Assembly (NCBI RefSeq): GCF_013874595.1
Contig: NZ_CP059431.1
Location: forward strand, 2,294,001-2,358,000
Length of the DNA: 64,000 nucleotides
Origin: Flavobacterium sp. xlx-214
GTDB lineage: Bacteria > Bacteroidota > Bacteroidia > Flavobacteriales > Flavobacteriaceae
Direction: 5' to 3'
Each line of letters opens with the position of its first letter. Positions within the stretch are counted from its first letter, which is position 1. Positions 1-9,599 of this stretch are shown here, piece by piece. The notes beneath the pieces were generated by a model. That model saw only the letters and a program-made list of their open reading frames with translations, made no database searches and was not told the origin of the DNA. The position numbers and the translations under genes are program-made.

Positions 1-20
1 CACAATTAATTTTCATGATT

Positions 21-1004
21 TTAAAGCTCTATTTCTATTTTAACGTAAAAGGCATCCACTTCCTTTTTGACCTCGAATTTATGCTTATTTGGATAAAGCA
101 ATTGCAATCTTTTGCGAATATTTTTAAGTCCGATTCCGCCAAATTCCGAAGTTATTGATTCTTTGAAACTATTTTCACAAGTAAAAATCAATTTTTCATT
201 CACACGCAAATTAGCTTTAATAAAAGATTCGCCAATAGTGGAATAAGTACCATGTTTAAAGGCATTTTCTATTATTGGCAACAAAAGCATGGGGGCAATT
301 TTCTTGGAATCACTAATGGAATTATCATAATCGAATGAAACTTTTGCGCTGCTCGGAATCCTCAAACTTTCGATGTCGATATAAGTTTTCAAGATATGAA
401 TTTCATTATTGATGGAAATCTCTTTTTCGACCGTTTCGTACAAAGAATAACGTAGAATATCCGAAAGTTTCAAAATAACATCGGGCGTTTCATCTGATTT
501 TTTAAGCGATAAAGCGTACAACGTATTGAGAACATTAAACAAAAAATGGGGACTAATCTGAGATTTTAATAAACTTAATTCAGCATTGGTTTGCTCGGCT
601 TTTGCTTGTTCCTCAATTTTGGATTTCCAAAAAAATCGTTGCAAAACAAAACCTAAAAACATAATAACCAATACCATTATGATGCTTGGAAAAGCATCAA
701 AATACTTCTGAAAGGCTTGAAAATTTTCTGAAACTCCCGATGTTACAGCAAATGGAGTAAAATCTACAAGGCGATTGGTATTGAATTTTTTAAAAAGCCA
801 TTCTAAATAATTCCCTTGAATGAAAGTGACAAGAACAATAAGCGCCAGAATGCTAAGTACATACTGTTTTACATTTTTATTCTTGAAAAACTTAGGCATC
901 AAAATAAGATTATTAACTGCAGCAGTTCCGAAAAGAATAAAGTTGTACAAAAAAATATGAAAAAGCGTAATTTCTTTGAGATTATTCTTTAAAGCAGCAA
1001 ACAT
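21..1004 (-). CDS. LytS/YehU-type sensor histidine kinase
   Basis: Membrane histidine kinase of the His_kinase (PF06580) family, which phosphorylates LytTR-type response regulators; no regulator gene is visible, so the partner may lie beyond the left edge. Membrane segments lie near residues 15-35, 48-64 and 106-124. The phospho-acceptor motif SPHFLFN has its His at residue 153, an N box (PIIENAFKHG) lies near 245-255 and a GIGLKN glycine box near 292. The frame stays open upstream of the first ATG and encodes a further hydrophobic segment (RLLLNIAFIGFI) from about 1078, with no ATG there. The true start may be a non-ATG codon upstream, or the gene may have lost its start. It is divergent from the serine hydrolase. 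Confidence 0.88.
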   Translation of the reverse strand: MFAALKNNLKEITLFHIFLYNFILFGTAAVNNLILMPKFFKNKNVKQYVLSILALIVLVTFIQGNYLEWLFKKFNTNRLVDFTPFAVTSGVSENFQAFQKYFDAFPSIIMVLVIMFLGFVLQRFFWKSKIEEQAKAEQTNAELSLLKSQISPHFLFNVLNTLYALSLKKSDETPDVILKLSDILRYSLYETVEKEISINNEIHILKTYIDIESLRIPSSAKVSFDYDNSISDSKKIAPMLLLPIIENAFKHGTYSTIGESFIKANLRVNEKLIFTCENSFKESITSEFGGIGLKNIRKRLQLLYPNKHKFEVKKEVDAFYVKIEIEL

Positions 1005-1261
1005 AATAAAACCTATAAAGGCAATATTAAGTAGGAGTCGAGATATGCTAAAATTTTTCAGGGCTTTCTTTTTTAATCTGGGTTAAAATTAAATATTTCT
1101 GCGATTTCATTTTTGATTTTTACACGAAACCTTAAAATTTAATGACAAACGTGATTTTTAAAGTTAAAAATCGTTGGTCATCATTTTGCGCACGTTGGTC
1201 AAAAAACTGGAAAATTAATTTCTTAATGATTGTTTATTTGCAACAGATAAAATAATTAGAC

Positions 1262-2611
1262 ATGAAAAAAATTCTTACACTTACGGCATTTTTGCTATTT
1301 ACTTTCGGTTTTGCCCAAAATCCCAATTACAAAACATCTTTAGATAGCTTGCTGAACTATTTTTATGATAACAACGCATTTTCGGGAGATGTTGTCATTC
1401 AGAAAAACGGAAAAACGATTTATGAGGGCAATTACAACAGATTTCAAAATAATTCGGGTTTGTACAGAATTGGTTCAATTACAAAAATATCGACGGCGGT
1501 TGTTACATTTCAATTGATTGAAGAATGGAAATTATCTTTAGAAACCAAACTAAGCGATTATTTTCCAACCATAAAAAATGCCGAAAACATTACAATTGCC
1601 AATATGCTCAATCACACCAGCGGAATCTACGACTACTTGCAATGGAAAGATTATTATACTAAAAAAGACAAAGACATTACCCAAGACGAATTATTGAATT
1701 TAATAAAGCAAGGAAAACCAGAATTTAAATCGGGTAAAGACAGTTCGTACAGCAATTCCAATTATATGTTGCTTGGTTTTATCATCGAAAAAATAACAGG
1801 AAAATCTTTTGCTGAAAACGTTAAAACAAGAATTACAGACAAGATTGGATTGAAAAACACCTACGTAGAAACATCTAAAAATGAATACGCAAAACGAAAT
1901 TCTTCGTATAATTTCAACGGTGAAAATTGGATAAAAGAAACGGAAACCGCTCCAAGCCTTACGCAGGCTGCAGGTGCAATGATTTCGACAGCAAGTGATC
2001 TAACAATTCTTATTCAAAGTTTATTTGATGGAAAATTGGTTTCAAAAACGTCTTTAGAGCAAATGAAAAAAACAGATATAAGAACTGCTTTAGGTTTTGG
2101 CTTGCAAAGAACTCCGTTTTATAAAAAAGAGGGATATGGACACAGTGGTAGAGTTGATGAGTTTCATTCTTTTGTTGGGTATTCTCCCGAAGATAGCCTT
2201 GCTATTTCTATTTTGTCTAATGATACTAATATAAAATTGAATGAAGTTGCGCTTGGTATTGCCTCAAAATACTATGGGAAAAAATATCAATATCCTGATT
2301 TTTCTGTTTACAAAAGCAAAACTGCTCCCTCAACAGATATTTATACGGGTGTTTACAAAGCACAATTGGCAGGAATTATCACGGTTGGAAAAATAGAAAT
2401 TACGAAAGCCGCAAAGGACCACCTTTTTATAAGAATGTTGGATGATGGCGCAAATTCCGAAAAAGCTTTATTGGTAAGAACGGATGAAAACTGCTTCTTT
2501 GCAAGAAAATACAACTCGAAGTTTAAGTTTATTTTGGATGAAAAAGGAAAAATCACAGGAATTACAATGACTCAGGGCAAACAATCTATAAAATGCAAGA
2601 AGATTTCGTAA
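1262..2611 (+). CDS. Secreted beta-lactamase-family serine hydrolase
   Basis: Class C beta-lactamase/PBP4*-type serine hydrolase (PF00144). A signal peptide ends near residue 19 (FGFAQ). The catalytic SxxK is SITK at residues 72-75, the YxN motif is YSN at 163-165, and the third motif is HSG at 294-296. A C-terminal beta-rich extension of about 100 residues follows, as in many Bacteroidota members. These enzymes are usually esterases or D-Ala-D-amino-acid peptidases rather than true beta-lactamases; the substrate cannot be told. The gene is divergent from the sensor kinase across a 257 bp gap. Confidence 0.9.
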   Translation: MKKILTLTAFLLFTFGFAQNPNYKTSLDSLLNYFYDNNAFSGDVVIQKNGKTIYEGNYNRFQNNSGLYRIGSITKISTAVVTFQLIEEWKLSLETKLSDYFPTIKNAENITIANMLNHTSGIYDYLQWKDYYTKKDKDITQDELLNLIKQGKPEFKSGKDSSYSNSNYMLLGFIIEKITGKSFAENVKTRITDKIGLKNTYVETSKNEYAKRNSSYNFNGENWIKETETAPSLTQAAGAMISTASDLTILIQSLFDGKLVSKTSLEQMKKTDIRTALGFGLQRTPFYKKEGYGHSGRVDEFHSFVGYSPEDSLAISILSNDTNIKLNEVALGIASKYYGKKYQYPDFSVYKSKTAPSTDIYTGVYKAQLAGIITVGKIEITKAAKDHLFIRMLDDGANSEKALLVRTDENCFFARKYNSKFKFILDEKGKITGITMTQGKQSIKCKKIS

Positions 2612-2883
2612 TCGTAGTGCTCTTGCTGGTAATGTAGTGCTTAAAATGGATTTAAGGCGAAAATCATGAACTCAATTTTGGGCGACTTTCCTTTTGTTCA
2701 ATGATTGATACAATAGTAGCTGTTAGGGTATTAACTTTGAATCGACAAAAAGATTTTACTGATTGTAATAATAACCCCCTCTAAATTTGAAGGAGTTTTA
2801 CTATTATGATTAATTGAGTTGTTGTTTTTCAATTTGTTATGTTTAAAACAGTTAAAAAAGGACAATGTTGTTTTAAATATTTT

Positions 2884-2899
2884 TAGACAGACTTGTCTA
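2884..2899. promoter_or_regulatory. Putative TetR operator in the EamA promoter
   Basis: Perfect inverted repeat TAGACA-GACT-TGTCTA, ending 17 bases before the -7 box of the EamA gene and overlapping the expected -33 region. The nearest candidate repressor is the TetR gene that follows EamA in the same operon, so negative autoregulation is the simple reading (inference). Confidence 0.7.
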
Positions 2900-2916
2900 T
2901 CTAGTTTAATTTCATT

Positions 2917-2924
2917 TAACTTTG
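2917..2924 (+). promoter_or_regulatory. -7 box of EamA-tetR promoter
   Basis: TAACTTTG fits the Bacteroidota -7 consensus TAnnTTTG exactly. A TTG lies 21 bases upstream at 2893-2895, inside the palindromic operator, so repressor binding would block the -33 element. The ATG follows 19 bases after the box, giving a short leader. Confidence 0.7.
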
Positions 2925-2943
2925 CAAATGAAAAGAATACAAT

Positions 2944-3831
2944 ATGAAAAATATTGATGCAAAGAATTTTTTACCTAATCTCGCATTTGTTTGTTTAGGT
3001 TTAATCTGGGGAAGTAATTTTCTTTATATGAAATTGGCAACTCAGTATATAAGTCCAATACAAGTTGTTTTTCTGCGTGTTGCACTAGCTGCGTTTCCTA
3101 TTATACTATTTGGACTTGTAAAGAGAGTATTTAAAAAAGAACATCTTAAATATTGGTATCATTTTTTAATCATGTCCTTACTAGCGGCAGTGGTTTACTA
3201 CTATTGTTTTGTGGTTGGTTCTCATTTATTATACTCTGGTATTGCAGGCGCGTTAAGTGGTTCATCGCCTTTATTTTCTTTTGTATTAGCAGCGATATTT
3301 CTAAACGAAGAGAAAATTAGTTTTAGAAAAGTCGTAGGCTTAGTTCTTGGTTTTTTAGGAGTAATAATTCTGGCAAAACCTTTTAATACTGGTATTACAG
3401 CTAATACTTGGCAAGGAATTTTGTATATGGTAATAGGATCCATCAGTCTTGGCGCATCCTTTATTTATGCGAAGAAATTTGTTAGCCCCTTAAAAATTTC
3501 AGGCGTTGCGTTAACTTCCTATCAGCTTTTAGGAGCTACAATCATTTTATGCCTAATAACACCATTTAATGGAATTACTAACATTTTCAATAATGTAGAA
3601 GCTGCATTAGGGCTTGTTATAGGGCTTAGCTTATTAGGTACAGGTTTGGCATTTTTGATCTACTATTTTATCATTGATAAATTAGGAGCGGTAAAGGCTG
3701 CTTCCGTAACTTATATTCCACCAATTGTAGCTTTAATTATAGGTGCTTTTATTGGTAGAGAGCCTATTGTTTTTTCAGATATTATGGGGGCATTAATTAT
3801 TCTTTTGGGAGTATATATATTAAAAAAATAA
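2944..3831 (+). CDS. EamA/DMT-superfamily transporter
   Basis: Inner-membrane exporter of the drug/metabolite transporter superfamily with two EamA repeats. The 295 residues form about ten hydrophobic segments, with the typical GLIWGSNFLYMKLA start and a second repeat beginning near residue 155. Family members export amino acids, metabolites or drugs; nothing here fixes the substrate. The stop codon lies 3 bases before the TetR start, so the two are co-transcribed. The upstream palindrome suggests the exporter is induced when the TetR protein binds a ligand, possibly the exported compound. Confidence 0.92.
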   Translation: MKNIDAKNFLPNLAFVCLGLIWGSNFLYMKLATQYISPIQVVFLRVALAAFPIILFGLVKRVFKKEHLKYWYHFLIMSLLAAVVYYYCFVVGSHLLYSGIAGALSGSSPLFSFVLAAIFLNEEKISFRKVVGLVLGFLGVIILAKPFNTGITANTWQGILYMVIGSISLGASFIYAKKFVSPLKISGVALTSYQLLGATIILCLITPFNGITNIFNNVEAALGLVIGLSLLGTGLAFLIYYFIIDKLGAVKAASVTYIPPIVALIIGAFIGREPIVFSDIMGALIILLGVYILKK

Positions 3832-3834
3832 TGT

Positions 3835-4398
3835 ATGAAAGCATCAAATAATATAAGAGAAAACATTTTGGATACAGCAACCAATTTGTTTTATAAACAA
3901 GGATATCATGCTACTGGCATCAATCAAATTATTGATGAAGCAGCTATAGCAAGAGGCTCTTTGTATAATCACTTCAAATCAAAAAACGATTTGTTCTATG
4001 CCTATTTAGAAAAAACAAATGAGCATTGGTTTGAGCAGTTATACAGTTATATTAAAAAAATAAAACATCCTAAAGATAAAATTTTAGGACTGTTTGATTT
4101 TAGAATTAAAAGACAAACGCAAAACAGTTTTAGAGGATGTCCTTTCATTAAAGCAGGGGCAGAAGTGCCACAAGATGATAAAAAAGCATTTAAAATCATT
4201 AATCAAAACAAAATGAAATTTAGAAATTACATTTTAGAACTACTAAATGATGTTATGCTTAAAAACAATCTGTTTACAAAAGAAGAATTAGCAGATACTA
4301 TTTATATGTTAGTTGAAGGTGCTACTGTTACAGCAAGTTTCCAGAAAAACAAAGAAATGATGGGTAAAGCCAAAGAGATTACTGATAAACTAATCTAA
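3835..4398 (+). CDS. TetR/AcrR-family transcriptional repressor
   Basis: One-component regulator of 187 residues. The N-terminal helix-turn-helix (residues about 10-55) has the canonical ending RGSLYNHFKSKNDL. The C-terminal ligand domain has the RGCPFIKAGAEV stretch resembling the GCP(L/F) motif of LmrA/YxaF-like members. It directly follows the EamA exporter and probably controls it through the palindrome at 2884-2899. The downstream threonine-aldolase-like gene begins 57 bases later and may belong to the same transcript. Confidence 0.92.
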   Translation: MKASNNIRENILDTATNLFYKQGYHATGINQIIDEAAIARGSLYNHFKSKNDLFYAYLEKTNEHWFEQLYSYIKKIKHPKDKILGLFDFRIKRQTQNSFRGCPFIKAGAEVPQDDKKAFKIINQNKMKFRNYILELLNDVMLKNNLFTKEELADTIYMLVEGATVTASFQKNKEMMGKAKEITDKLI

Positions 4399-4455
4399 TT
4401 TTGATGAGCAAGGCTAACTGTCTCGCTAAAATGTTTAAAAATTTAAAAAATTAAA

Positions 4456-5484
4456 ATGATGTATAATTTCAAGAATGATTACTCAGTAGGGGCTCATCCC
4501 AACATTTTAAAAAGTCTCATAGATACTAACCTTGTTCCTCAATTAGGATATGGAGAAGACGATTACTCCTTAGAAGCAAAAAATCTGCTGAAAGAAAAAA
4601 TGAGAAATCCCAAAGCTGAAATTTTCTTTCTGTCAGGAGGTACACAAACCAATCTAATTGCCATCTCTTTTCTTTTAAGAGTTCATGAAGCAGTAATAAG
4701 TGCAAAAACAGGGCATATTTCAGCAAATGAAACAGGAGCAATTGAAGCAACAGGACACAAAGTCATTACTGTAGAAACAAGTAACGGTAAATTAAAACCA
4801 GAAAATGTACAAAATGCATTAGATGAATACGGGTTAAAACCGCACGTTGTAAAACCAAGAATCGTATTCATTTCTAACTCAACTGAAATTGGTACAATTT
4901 ATACTAAATCGGAGCTAAAAGAATTATCATCATTTTGTAGACAGAAAAATTTATTACTTTATTTAGACGGTGCAAGATTAGGACATGGATTAATGGCAGA
5001 AAACAGCGATCTTACCCTACCAGATATTGCAGAACTAACTGATGTATTTTATATAGGAGCTACCAAAAATGGAGCCTTATTAGGAGAAGCTCTGGTTTTT
5101 AACCAGCCTGAATTGGCATTAGAATTTGAGTTTGCACTCAAACAAAAAGGAGCAATGTTGGCAAAAGGCAGAATACTTGCAATACAATTCCTAGAATTGT
5201 TTAAAAACGATTTGTATTTCTCACTAGCAAAGCATGCAAATGCAATGGCTATGAAAATGGCTAATGCAATACAAGAAAACGGACATGCATTTCTAACCAA
5301 ATCAACAACCAACCAAATATTTCCAATATTACCCAATGAAGTAATTGAAAAACTAAGCCATAAGTACCTATTTTATGTATGGAAAAAAGTGGATGATACC
5401 CACGCAGCAATAAGACTGATTACATCTTGGGCAACAGAAGAAAATGCAGTAGAGGCATTCATAAGTGATCTTAAAGAATTGTAA
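4456..5484 (+). CDS. Threonine aldolase-family PLP enzyme
   Basis: PLP-dependent fold-type I lyase of the beta-eliminating lyase/threonine aldolase family (PF01212). Family members cleave L-threonine or beta-hydroxy amino acids to glycine and an aldehyde. The 342 residues show the phosphate-binding FLSGGTQTN near 58-66, the Asp of YLDGARLGHG at 171 that holds the PLP nitrogen, and the Schiff-base lysine K204 in IGATKNGALLG. Length and motifs are complete. It follows tetR on the same strand. If it is in that operon, the exporter could remove an amino acid or aldehyde linked to this reaction (inference). Confidence 0.88.
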   Translation: MMYNFKNDYSVGAHPNILKSLIDTNLVPQLGYGEDDYSLEAKNLLKEKMRNPKAEIFFLSGGTQTNLIAISFLLRVHEAVISAKTGHISANETGAIEATGHKVITVETSNGKLKPENVQNALDEYGLKPHVVKPRIVFISNSTEIGTIYTKSELKELSSFCRQKNLLLYLDGARLGHGLMAENSDLTLPDIAELTDVFYIGATKNGALLGEALVFNQPELALEFEFALKQKGAMLAKGRILAIQFLELFKNDLYFSLAKHANAMAMKMANAIQENGHAFLTKSTTNQIFPILPNEVIEKLSHKYLFYVWKKVDDTHAAIRLITSWATEENAVEAFISDLKEL

Positions 5485-5499
5485 AATAGTGGCTTTTTA

Positions 5500-5693
5500 A
5501 GGATATAAGCTTCCTGTCACATCACACCTGATGCGATGTTTCACAAGTAGCTAAGAGACTTGACGTAGTGTGTGATAGATAATAAATGTCGACTCATCAG
5601 TTCATCAGTGTAACTCACAACCAAACAACCATTTCACTTAGTTACATCGTCACTCGTCACTAATTAATTCCCCTTTGACGGCTAGGAGGCTTG
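5500..5693. repeat. Dispersed intergenic repeat block
   Basis: Non-coding spacer made of phrases that recur in several places in the window: a hairpin-like segment around 5519-5585 (copies near 10625-10710, 33765-33835 and 57360-57395), the phrase around TCATCAGTTCATCAG (near 6450, 10720, 11410, 11915 and 32465), and a pyrimidine-rich block ending near 5690 (copies near 6390-6440 and 31070-31100). No reading frame is preserved. Confidence 0.6.
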
Positions 5694-5993
5694 TCACTCA
5701 TTAATATGAGATTCAATATCCATTTGCTGATGAAGAATTCTGACAACTTCTACTATTTTATCTTTTTGATTAATCCTGTAAAAAATAAAATGAGATTTCA
5801 CTCTAGATCTATAATAGCCCTTTCTTATAGTAGTATAATCTTTTCCAGACTTCGGATTATGTGAAATATATTCAATTTCATTCATTATTAAGTCATAGTA
5901 ATAGTCTGCTTGTGTAAGAGACCATTCTTCAAAAGTATAAAGCCAAATTTTCTCTAAATCAACTTCTGCTTGTTTACTTATTTTGTAATTCAT
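5694..5993 (-). CDS. ParE/RelE-superfamily toxin
   Basis: Type II toxin of 99 residues. It has the ParE pattern: an N-terminal YKISKQAEVDLEKIWLYT helix, a central NPKSGKDY turn, RKGYYRSRVKSHFIFYRI and a C-terminal VEVVRILHQQMDI strand. ParE toxins poison gyrase, while the related RelE enzymes cleave mRNA; the RILHQQMD ending favours the ParE branch. Its start overlaps the antitoxin stop (TAATG), giving translational coupling. It appears intact. Confidence 0.92.
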   Translation of the reverse strand: MNYKISKQAEVDLEKIWLYTFEEWSLTQADYYYDLIMNEIEYISHNPKSGKDYTTIRKGYYRSRVKSHFIFYRINQKDKIVEVVRILHQQMDIESHINE

Positions 5994-6241
5994 TATTCAG
6001 CAGAATATTTTTCATGTAAATTTTTTTTAAATGATTCACGATTAAAATTTGTTGAAAAACCTGATTTTTCCCCTTTTTTAAGTTCTTTTATTAATTCAGC
6101 TTTTTTTGTTTCTTCGTGTTCAAATAATCTCAAAGCAGCTCTTATAACTTCGCTTGCAGAAGAATATTTACCATCCTTTATTTGCGAATTGATAAAATTG
6201 TCGAAATAATCGCCCAATAAAATCGAAGTGTTTTTAGCCAT
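5993..6241 (-). CDS. ParD-like antitoxin
   Basis: Antitoxin of 82 residues with an N-terminal ribbon-helix-helix: a strand around SILLGDYFDNFINSQI and helices through KYSSASEVIRAALRLFEHEE. The charged C-terminal tail would wrap the toxin. It precedes parE on the same strand with a one-base stop/start overlap. Such antitoxins repress their own promoter, expected in the AT-rich gap after 6241. Confidence 0.92.
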   Translation of the reverse strand: MAKNTSILLGDYFDNFINSQIKDGKYSSASEVIRAALRLFEHEETKKAELIKELKKGEKSGFSTNFNRESFKKNLHEKYSAE

Positions 6242-6578
6242 ATTTTTTTTAATTTTATTTACCTAATCAAATATACCAAGATTTGGTATTTTGTCAAAAT
6301 TATCTTAGTTAAAAATGGTAAGAAATGAAGTATAGTATAAGGTTTTTTAATATAAGTAGGGGTAAATAGTCATTCCACTTCGTCACATCGTTACTCGTCA
6401 CTAATTCACCTTTGGGGGCTAGGGAGCTTGTCACTCGTTACTAGGTTACTAAACATCAGTTCATCAGTTTAACGATTAAACAGTTCAACCCATCAACATA
6501 GAACTCAGAACCTACAACTTACAACACAATTTAAAGAATAGTGTGCTGCAAAAGTTACTTTGTAGTACATTCATTTCT
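6242..6578. repeat. Intergenic repeats, no gene
   Basis: Spacer between parD and the propeller lipoprotein gene. 6380-6440 repeats the pyrimidine-rich block found near 5650 and 31070, and 6450-6520 repeats the phrase found near 10720 and 11410. I see no open frame or recognisable RNA. Confidence 0.5.
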
Positions 6579-7643
6579 TTAAAATTGCCTTTCAAATGCT
6601 TTTCCATTGAACTTAAATATATTTCCATCTGCCAATCCAAAAAGCAAATTGTTATCTTTATAAATAGTCCAAATCATTGGATGGGGTTGTTTGTTGCTAA
6701 TTAAATAGTTTGTGAGCGTTTTACCGTCGTATTTCCAAGCGCCTGCGTATATATCGCCAAACCAAATGTTGCCTTGTGCATCTTCTTCAATAGCAAAAGG
6801 ATGTTCCAATGTACCTGACTCCGATTTCGTTCCATTTCGTTTACTTGTTGGATGAATTAAATGATGCTTTTTAGAAAAATTAATTGTTGAATTACCTTCC
6901 ATAAGCAAAACGCCAATGCCATTATTTCCTATCCAAATGCGTCCTTTTGAATCTGCTAAAACGTTTCTTATATGCAAACGCTCGTTGTGTTTTAGGTTTA
7001 ATTTTTCTTTATCAAAAATAGTTACCTCTTTACCATCGTAGTTAAATAGCGCTGCGTAAGTGGCAATCCACATTGTACCGTGTTTATCTGTACTGATATC
7101 CGTAACACCGTACGTATTGTCTGCAATACCAGTATTCTTAATGTGGGGTTTCGGAAAAATTAAATAGTTCATGTTGGTGCCGTCAAAACGATTTATTCCG
7201 TCTTCTTCCCAAGCATAAAACCATAAATCTCCATTGGTTGTATTCCAATCAAATATTGGGTTGTTATTTTTTGATAGATAATTAGTAAACGTGCCGTTGT
7301 TGTATACACTTATTCCATTTGCAGTGCCAAACCAAATGTTACCCTTCTTGTCTTCTTGAACGGAACGGATTTGATTGTTGGCTAACCCCTCGGTTACGGT
7401 AAAGTATTCAAATACTGTTCCATTATAAAAACTTACACCTTCATTGTGACTGCCAATCCAATAATTGCCTTTACTGTCTTGTAAAATAGCACGTACACCA
7501 GAAGTAAACTTTAAAGTGTCGGTTTTTACCGTTGCAACCCTTTCAGGTATGTTGGTTTCTTTTTCGGGTGCTTTTTTTTCAACACACGAAAAGTTTAATG
7601 CTACTATAAGTATTAGGTATATCAATTTAATTTTTTTGTTCAT
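6579..7643 (-). CDS. Two-component-regulator-propeller lipoprotein
   Basis: Secreted lipoprotein built from Reg_prop (PF07494) beta-propeller repeats. The pattern (D)xxGNxWxGTxxGxxxYxG recurs from about residue 60 to the end, e.g. SKGNYWIGSHNEG, KKGNIWFGTANG, KGRIWIGNNGIG and QGNIWFGDI. I start at the second Met (7643), because it gives a signal peptide ending in the lipobox LNFSC. Hybrid histidine kinases carry these propellers as periplasmic sensors, but this protein has no kinase domain. It may be a stand-alone binding protein or the separated sensor half of such a kinase. An attI-like segment lies just upstream (7667-7710). Confidence 0.85.
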   Translation of the reverse strand: MNKKIKLIYLILIVALNFSCVEKKAPEKETNIPERVATVKTDTLKFTSGVRAILQDSKGNYWIGSHNEGVSFYNGTVFEYFTVTEGLANNQIRSVQEDKKGNIWFGTANGISVYNNGTFTNYLSKNNNPIFDWNTTNGDLWFYAWEEDGINRFDGTNMNYLIFPKPHIKNTGIADNTYGVTDISTDKHGTMWIATYAALFNYDGKEVTIFDKEKLNLKHNERLHIRNVLADSKGRIWIGNNGIGVLLMEGNSTINFSKKHHLIHPTSKRNGTKSESGTLEHPFAIEEDAQGNIWFGDIYAGAWKYDGKTLTNYLISNKQPHPMIWTIYKDNNLLFGLADGNIFKFNGKAFERQF

Positions 7644-7666
7644 TTCAGGTTCTTCTAATATGATAC

Positions 7667-7710
7667 GCAACATTGTTATTTAGCAATAACTAAAATACAA
7701 AAGTTTTTAA
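7667..7710 (-). other. attI-like segment (second copy)
   Basis: On the minus strand this resembles the segment beside the recombinase at 50615-50661: an ACTTTTGTAT stretch, a TTTAG then TGCTAAATAA stretch, an AT-rich joint and then GTTRC. The shared layout suggests an old cassette-insertion point or array start. No matching cassette end is visible downstream of the propeller gene. Confidence 0.4.
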
Positions 7711-7762
7711 ATACCATATTATTGACTCTAACAGAGTTTTTATCATACAACACAATAATTTT

Positions 7763-7880
7763 CAATTGCGTTGGGCTTTAGCCCGATGTTACAAAGCAAC
7801 TGAATAAGGCTTTACCCAAATAGTATTAAAGTCTTATTCTACTACTTTTTTTAACAACAGGTTAAAACCTGTTGCAATTG
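7763..7880. repeat. Dispersed two-hairpin repeat (REP-like)
   Basis: About 118 bp bounded by CAATTG on both sides. Inside are two perfect small hairpins: GGGCTTTAGCCC at 7773-7784 and AACAGGTTAAAACCTGTT at 7856-7873. From general knowledge, similar paired-hairpin intergenic repeats are common in Flavobacterium genomes; no other copy lies in this window. Confidence 0.6.
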
Positions 7881-7938
7881 AATTGTATAAAAACGTACGA
7901 ATTGTAAATCTATGCTGGTAGGATTCTGCGGTTTAGAT

Positions 7939-9075
7939 TTATCGTTCTTTATTTTTAAGTGCATTGTGTTTTTTCATAACTTTCAAAACCTCTGATATAG
8001 GTAAAGCTTCACTTTTATTATTTTTAAACCCTACTGTTGTATTTGCAGCAAAAAGTGAGTTGATAATCGCCTCCTCTGTAGCTTCAATTACTGCTAAAAA
8101 AAGCGGAGATATGGTATTATTATCTAATTCTTTCGTTTCAATAAACATAGATTCATTATCTCCCTTTATAAAATTATCTTTATAAGTAGAAACTGCTATA
8201 ACATAATCACCACTTCAGTTAGAAGCAATTCCACCCGTTTTAGCTAATCCCATAATTGCACGCTTGGCTAACCTTTCTAAGTTTCGTGAGGATAGAGGTG
8301 CGTCCGTCATAACCACAATCATGCAAGAACCATCAACATCATATTTAAATAATGTAGGAAAATTATCCATTTCTTTTGCAATTGGAACACCATTAATTTC
8401 TAAAACACCACCAAAATTAGTTTGAACTAAAACACCAACAGTATAGCCACCCAATTTATTTGGAATCATTCTAGAAGATGTTCCAATACCACCTTTATAC
8501 TGAAAAGCCGTGGTACCAGTTCCGGCACCAACATTTCCTTCTTCAATTATACCACTTTTTGCATTTTCAATAGCTTTTAAAACATGGTTTTCAGTAATTG
8601 GTCTAGATCTAATGTCATTTAAAAAAGAATCATTTGTTTCTCCAATTATAGCATTAACTGATTGCACATTTTCATTTCCTTTTTGGTTTATAGTATAAGT
8701 AATTAATGCATTAAAGGCTGTAGGAACAGCTAATGTATTTGTTAAGATTATTGGCGTTTCAATATTTCCTAATTCTTTTACCTGAGAATAGCCTGCTAAT
8801 TTTCCATAACCATTTGCTATATAAATGGCTGCTGGTACTTTTTGCTGGTAAATATTTCCTGTATGTGGAATAATAGCGGTAACACCTGTCCTCACTTCAT
8901 TTCCTGAAATCAAAGTAGTATGTCCAACTTTTACCCCAGCTACATCAGTAATGGAATTATTTAAACCTGTTTTAAAAACACCTATTTCAATTCCATAATC
9001 TCTAGCTCGTTTTTTTTGAGAAAATACTTGGCAGATTGAAAGTGATAAAAGCAATAGTAAAATTCTATTTTTCAT
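7939..9075 (-). pseudogene. P1 (DmpA/BapA-type) peptidase with one internal stop
   Basis: Secreted N-terminal-nucleophile aminopeptidase of the P1/S58 family, which cleaves itself before the catalytic Ser/Thr and then releases N-terminal residues. The signal peptide ends near residue 19 (CQVFSQ). TDVAGVKVGHTTL, NTLAVPTAFNALI, GNVGAGTGTTAFQYKGGIG and TDAPLSSRNLERLAKRA are all present. The frame is interrupted only by a TGA at 8215-8217, after KTGGIASN. Reading resumes in the same frame with SGDYVIAVSTYKDN to a normal end at 7939, so the expected Gly codon GGA has become TGA. The last 92 residues would be lost. It is a recent nonsense mutation or a base-call error. Confidence 0.9.
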
Positions 9076-9599
9076 AATACATTAAGTTAATAAGGAAATT
9101 GTAAATTAAAAAAGAAAATTATTTTCCCCACTAATGTTAGAACTTATAAAGATATTAAATAGAACCTAGTTTAAGACTCAATACTTTTATTAATTTATAT
9201 CCATTAATTTATTCTACTCAATTTTGATTGCATGTAGCCAATACTTTTTGACTTCTTCAAACCACTTCTGTTAGGTTTCAGATAAGCTAATTTAGATAAA
9301 AAGATTTTATGAAACAGAAGCTCAGCAAAGCCAACAATAAATAAAAATAGTGGCAGATAATTAGTGCTACTTTGTATTTAACCTGGCAATGCAAGATTCA
9401 AGTAAACCAAACTTCACAAAGTAAATGCATTACAGCCTGCTTTCTTTTTAATTATTTTTTCTATTTTTACAAAATCTTATACTAAGTAAACATAGCACAA
9501 CCTCGTCTCATATAGGTCTTTACGATTACAACTCTGTAGTCGAAATATGTTATTCCTAAAATAATAAATTTTCAAAAGTGCTTTTGCACTAAACTTAGT
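9076..9599. repeat. Gap with a degenerate cassette-spacer fragment
   Basis: No gene is seen. 9236-9440 resembles the spacer family of the 12-30 kb array. It shares a 20-base exact match with 14299-14318 and a similar following stem (AGCTAATTTAG with GAAGCTCA), and it ends in CACAAAGTAAATGCATTACAGCC, like the right ends of intact spacers. A short hairpin (AGTGC-TTTT-GCACT, about 9576-9589) sits just before the methyltransferase start. Confidence 0.45.

Noticed and set aside
8215..8217. TGA read as glycine (code 25) in the peptidase gene
   Set aside because: Other genes here use TGA as a stop and the organism is of flavobacterial type; a point mutation is simpler.
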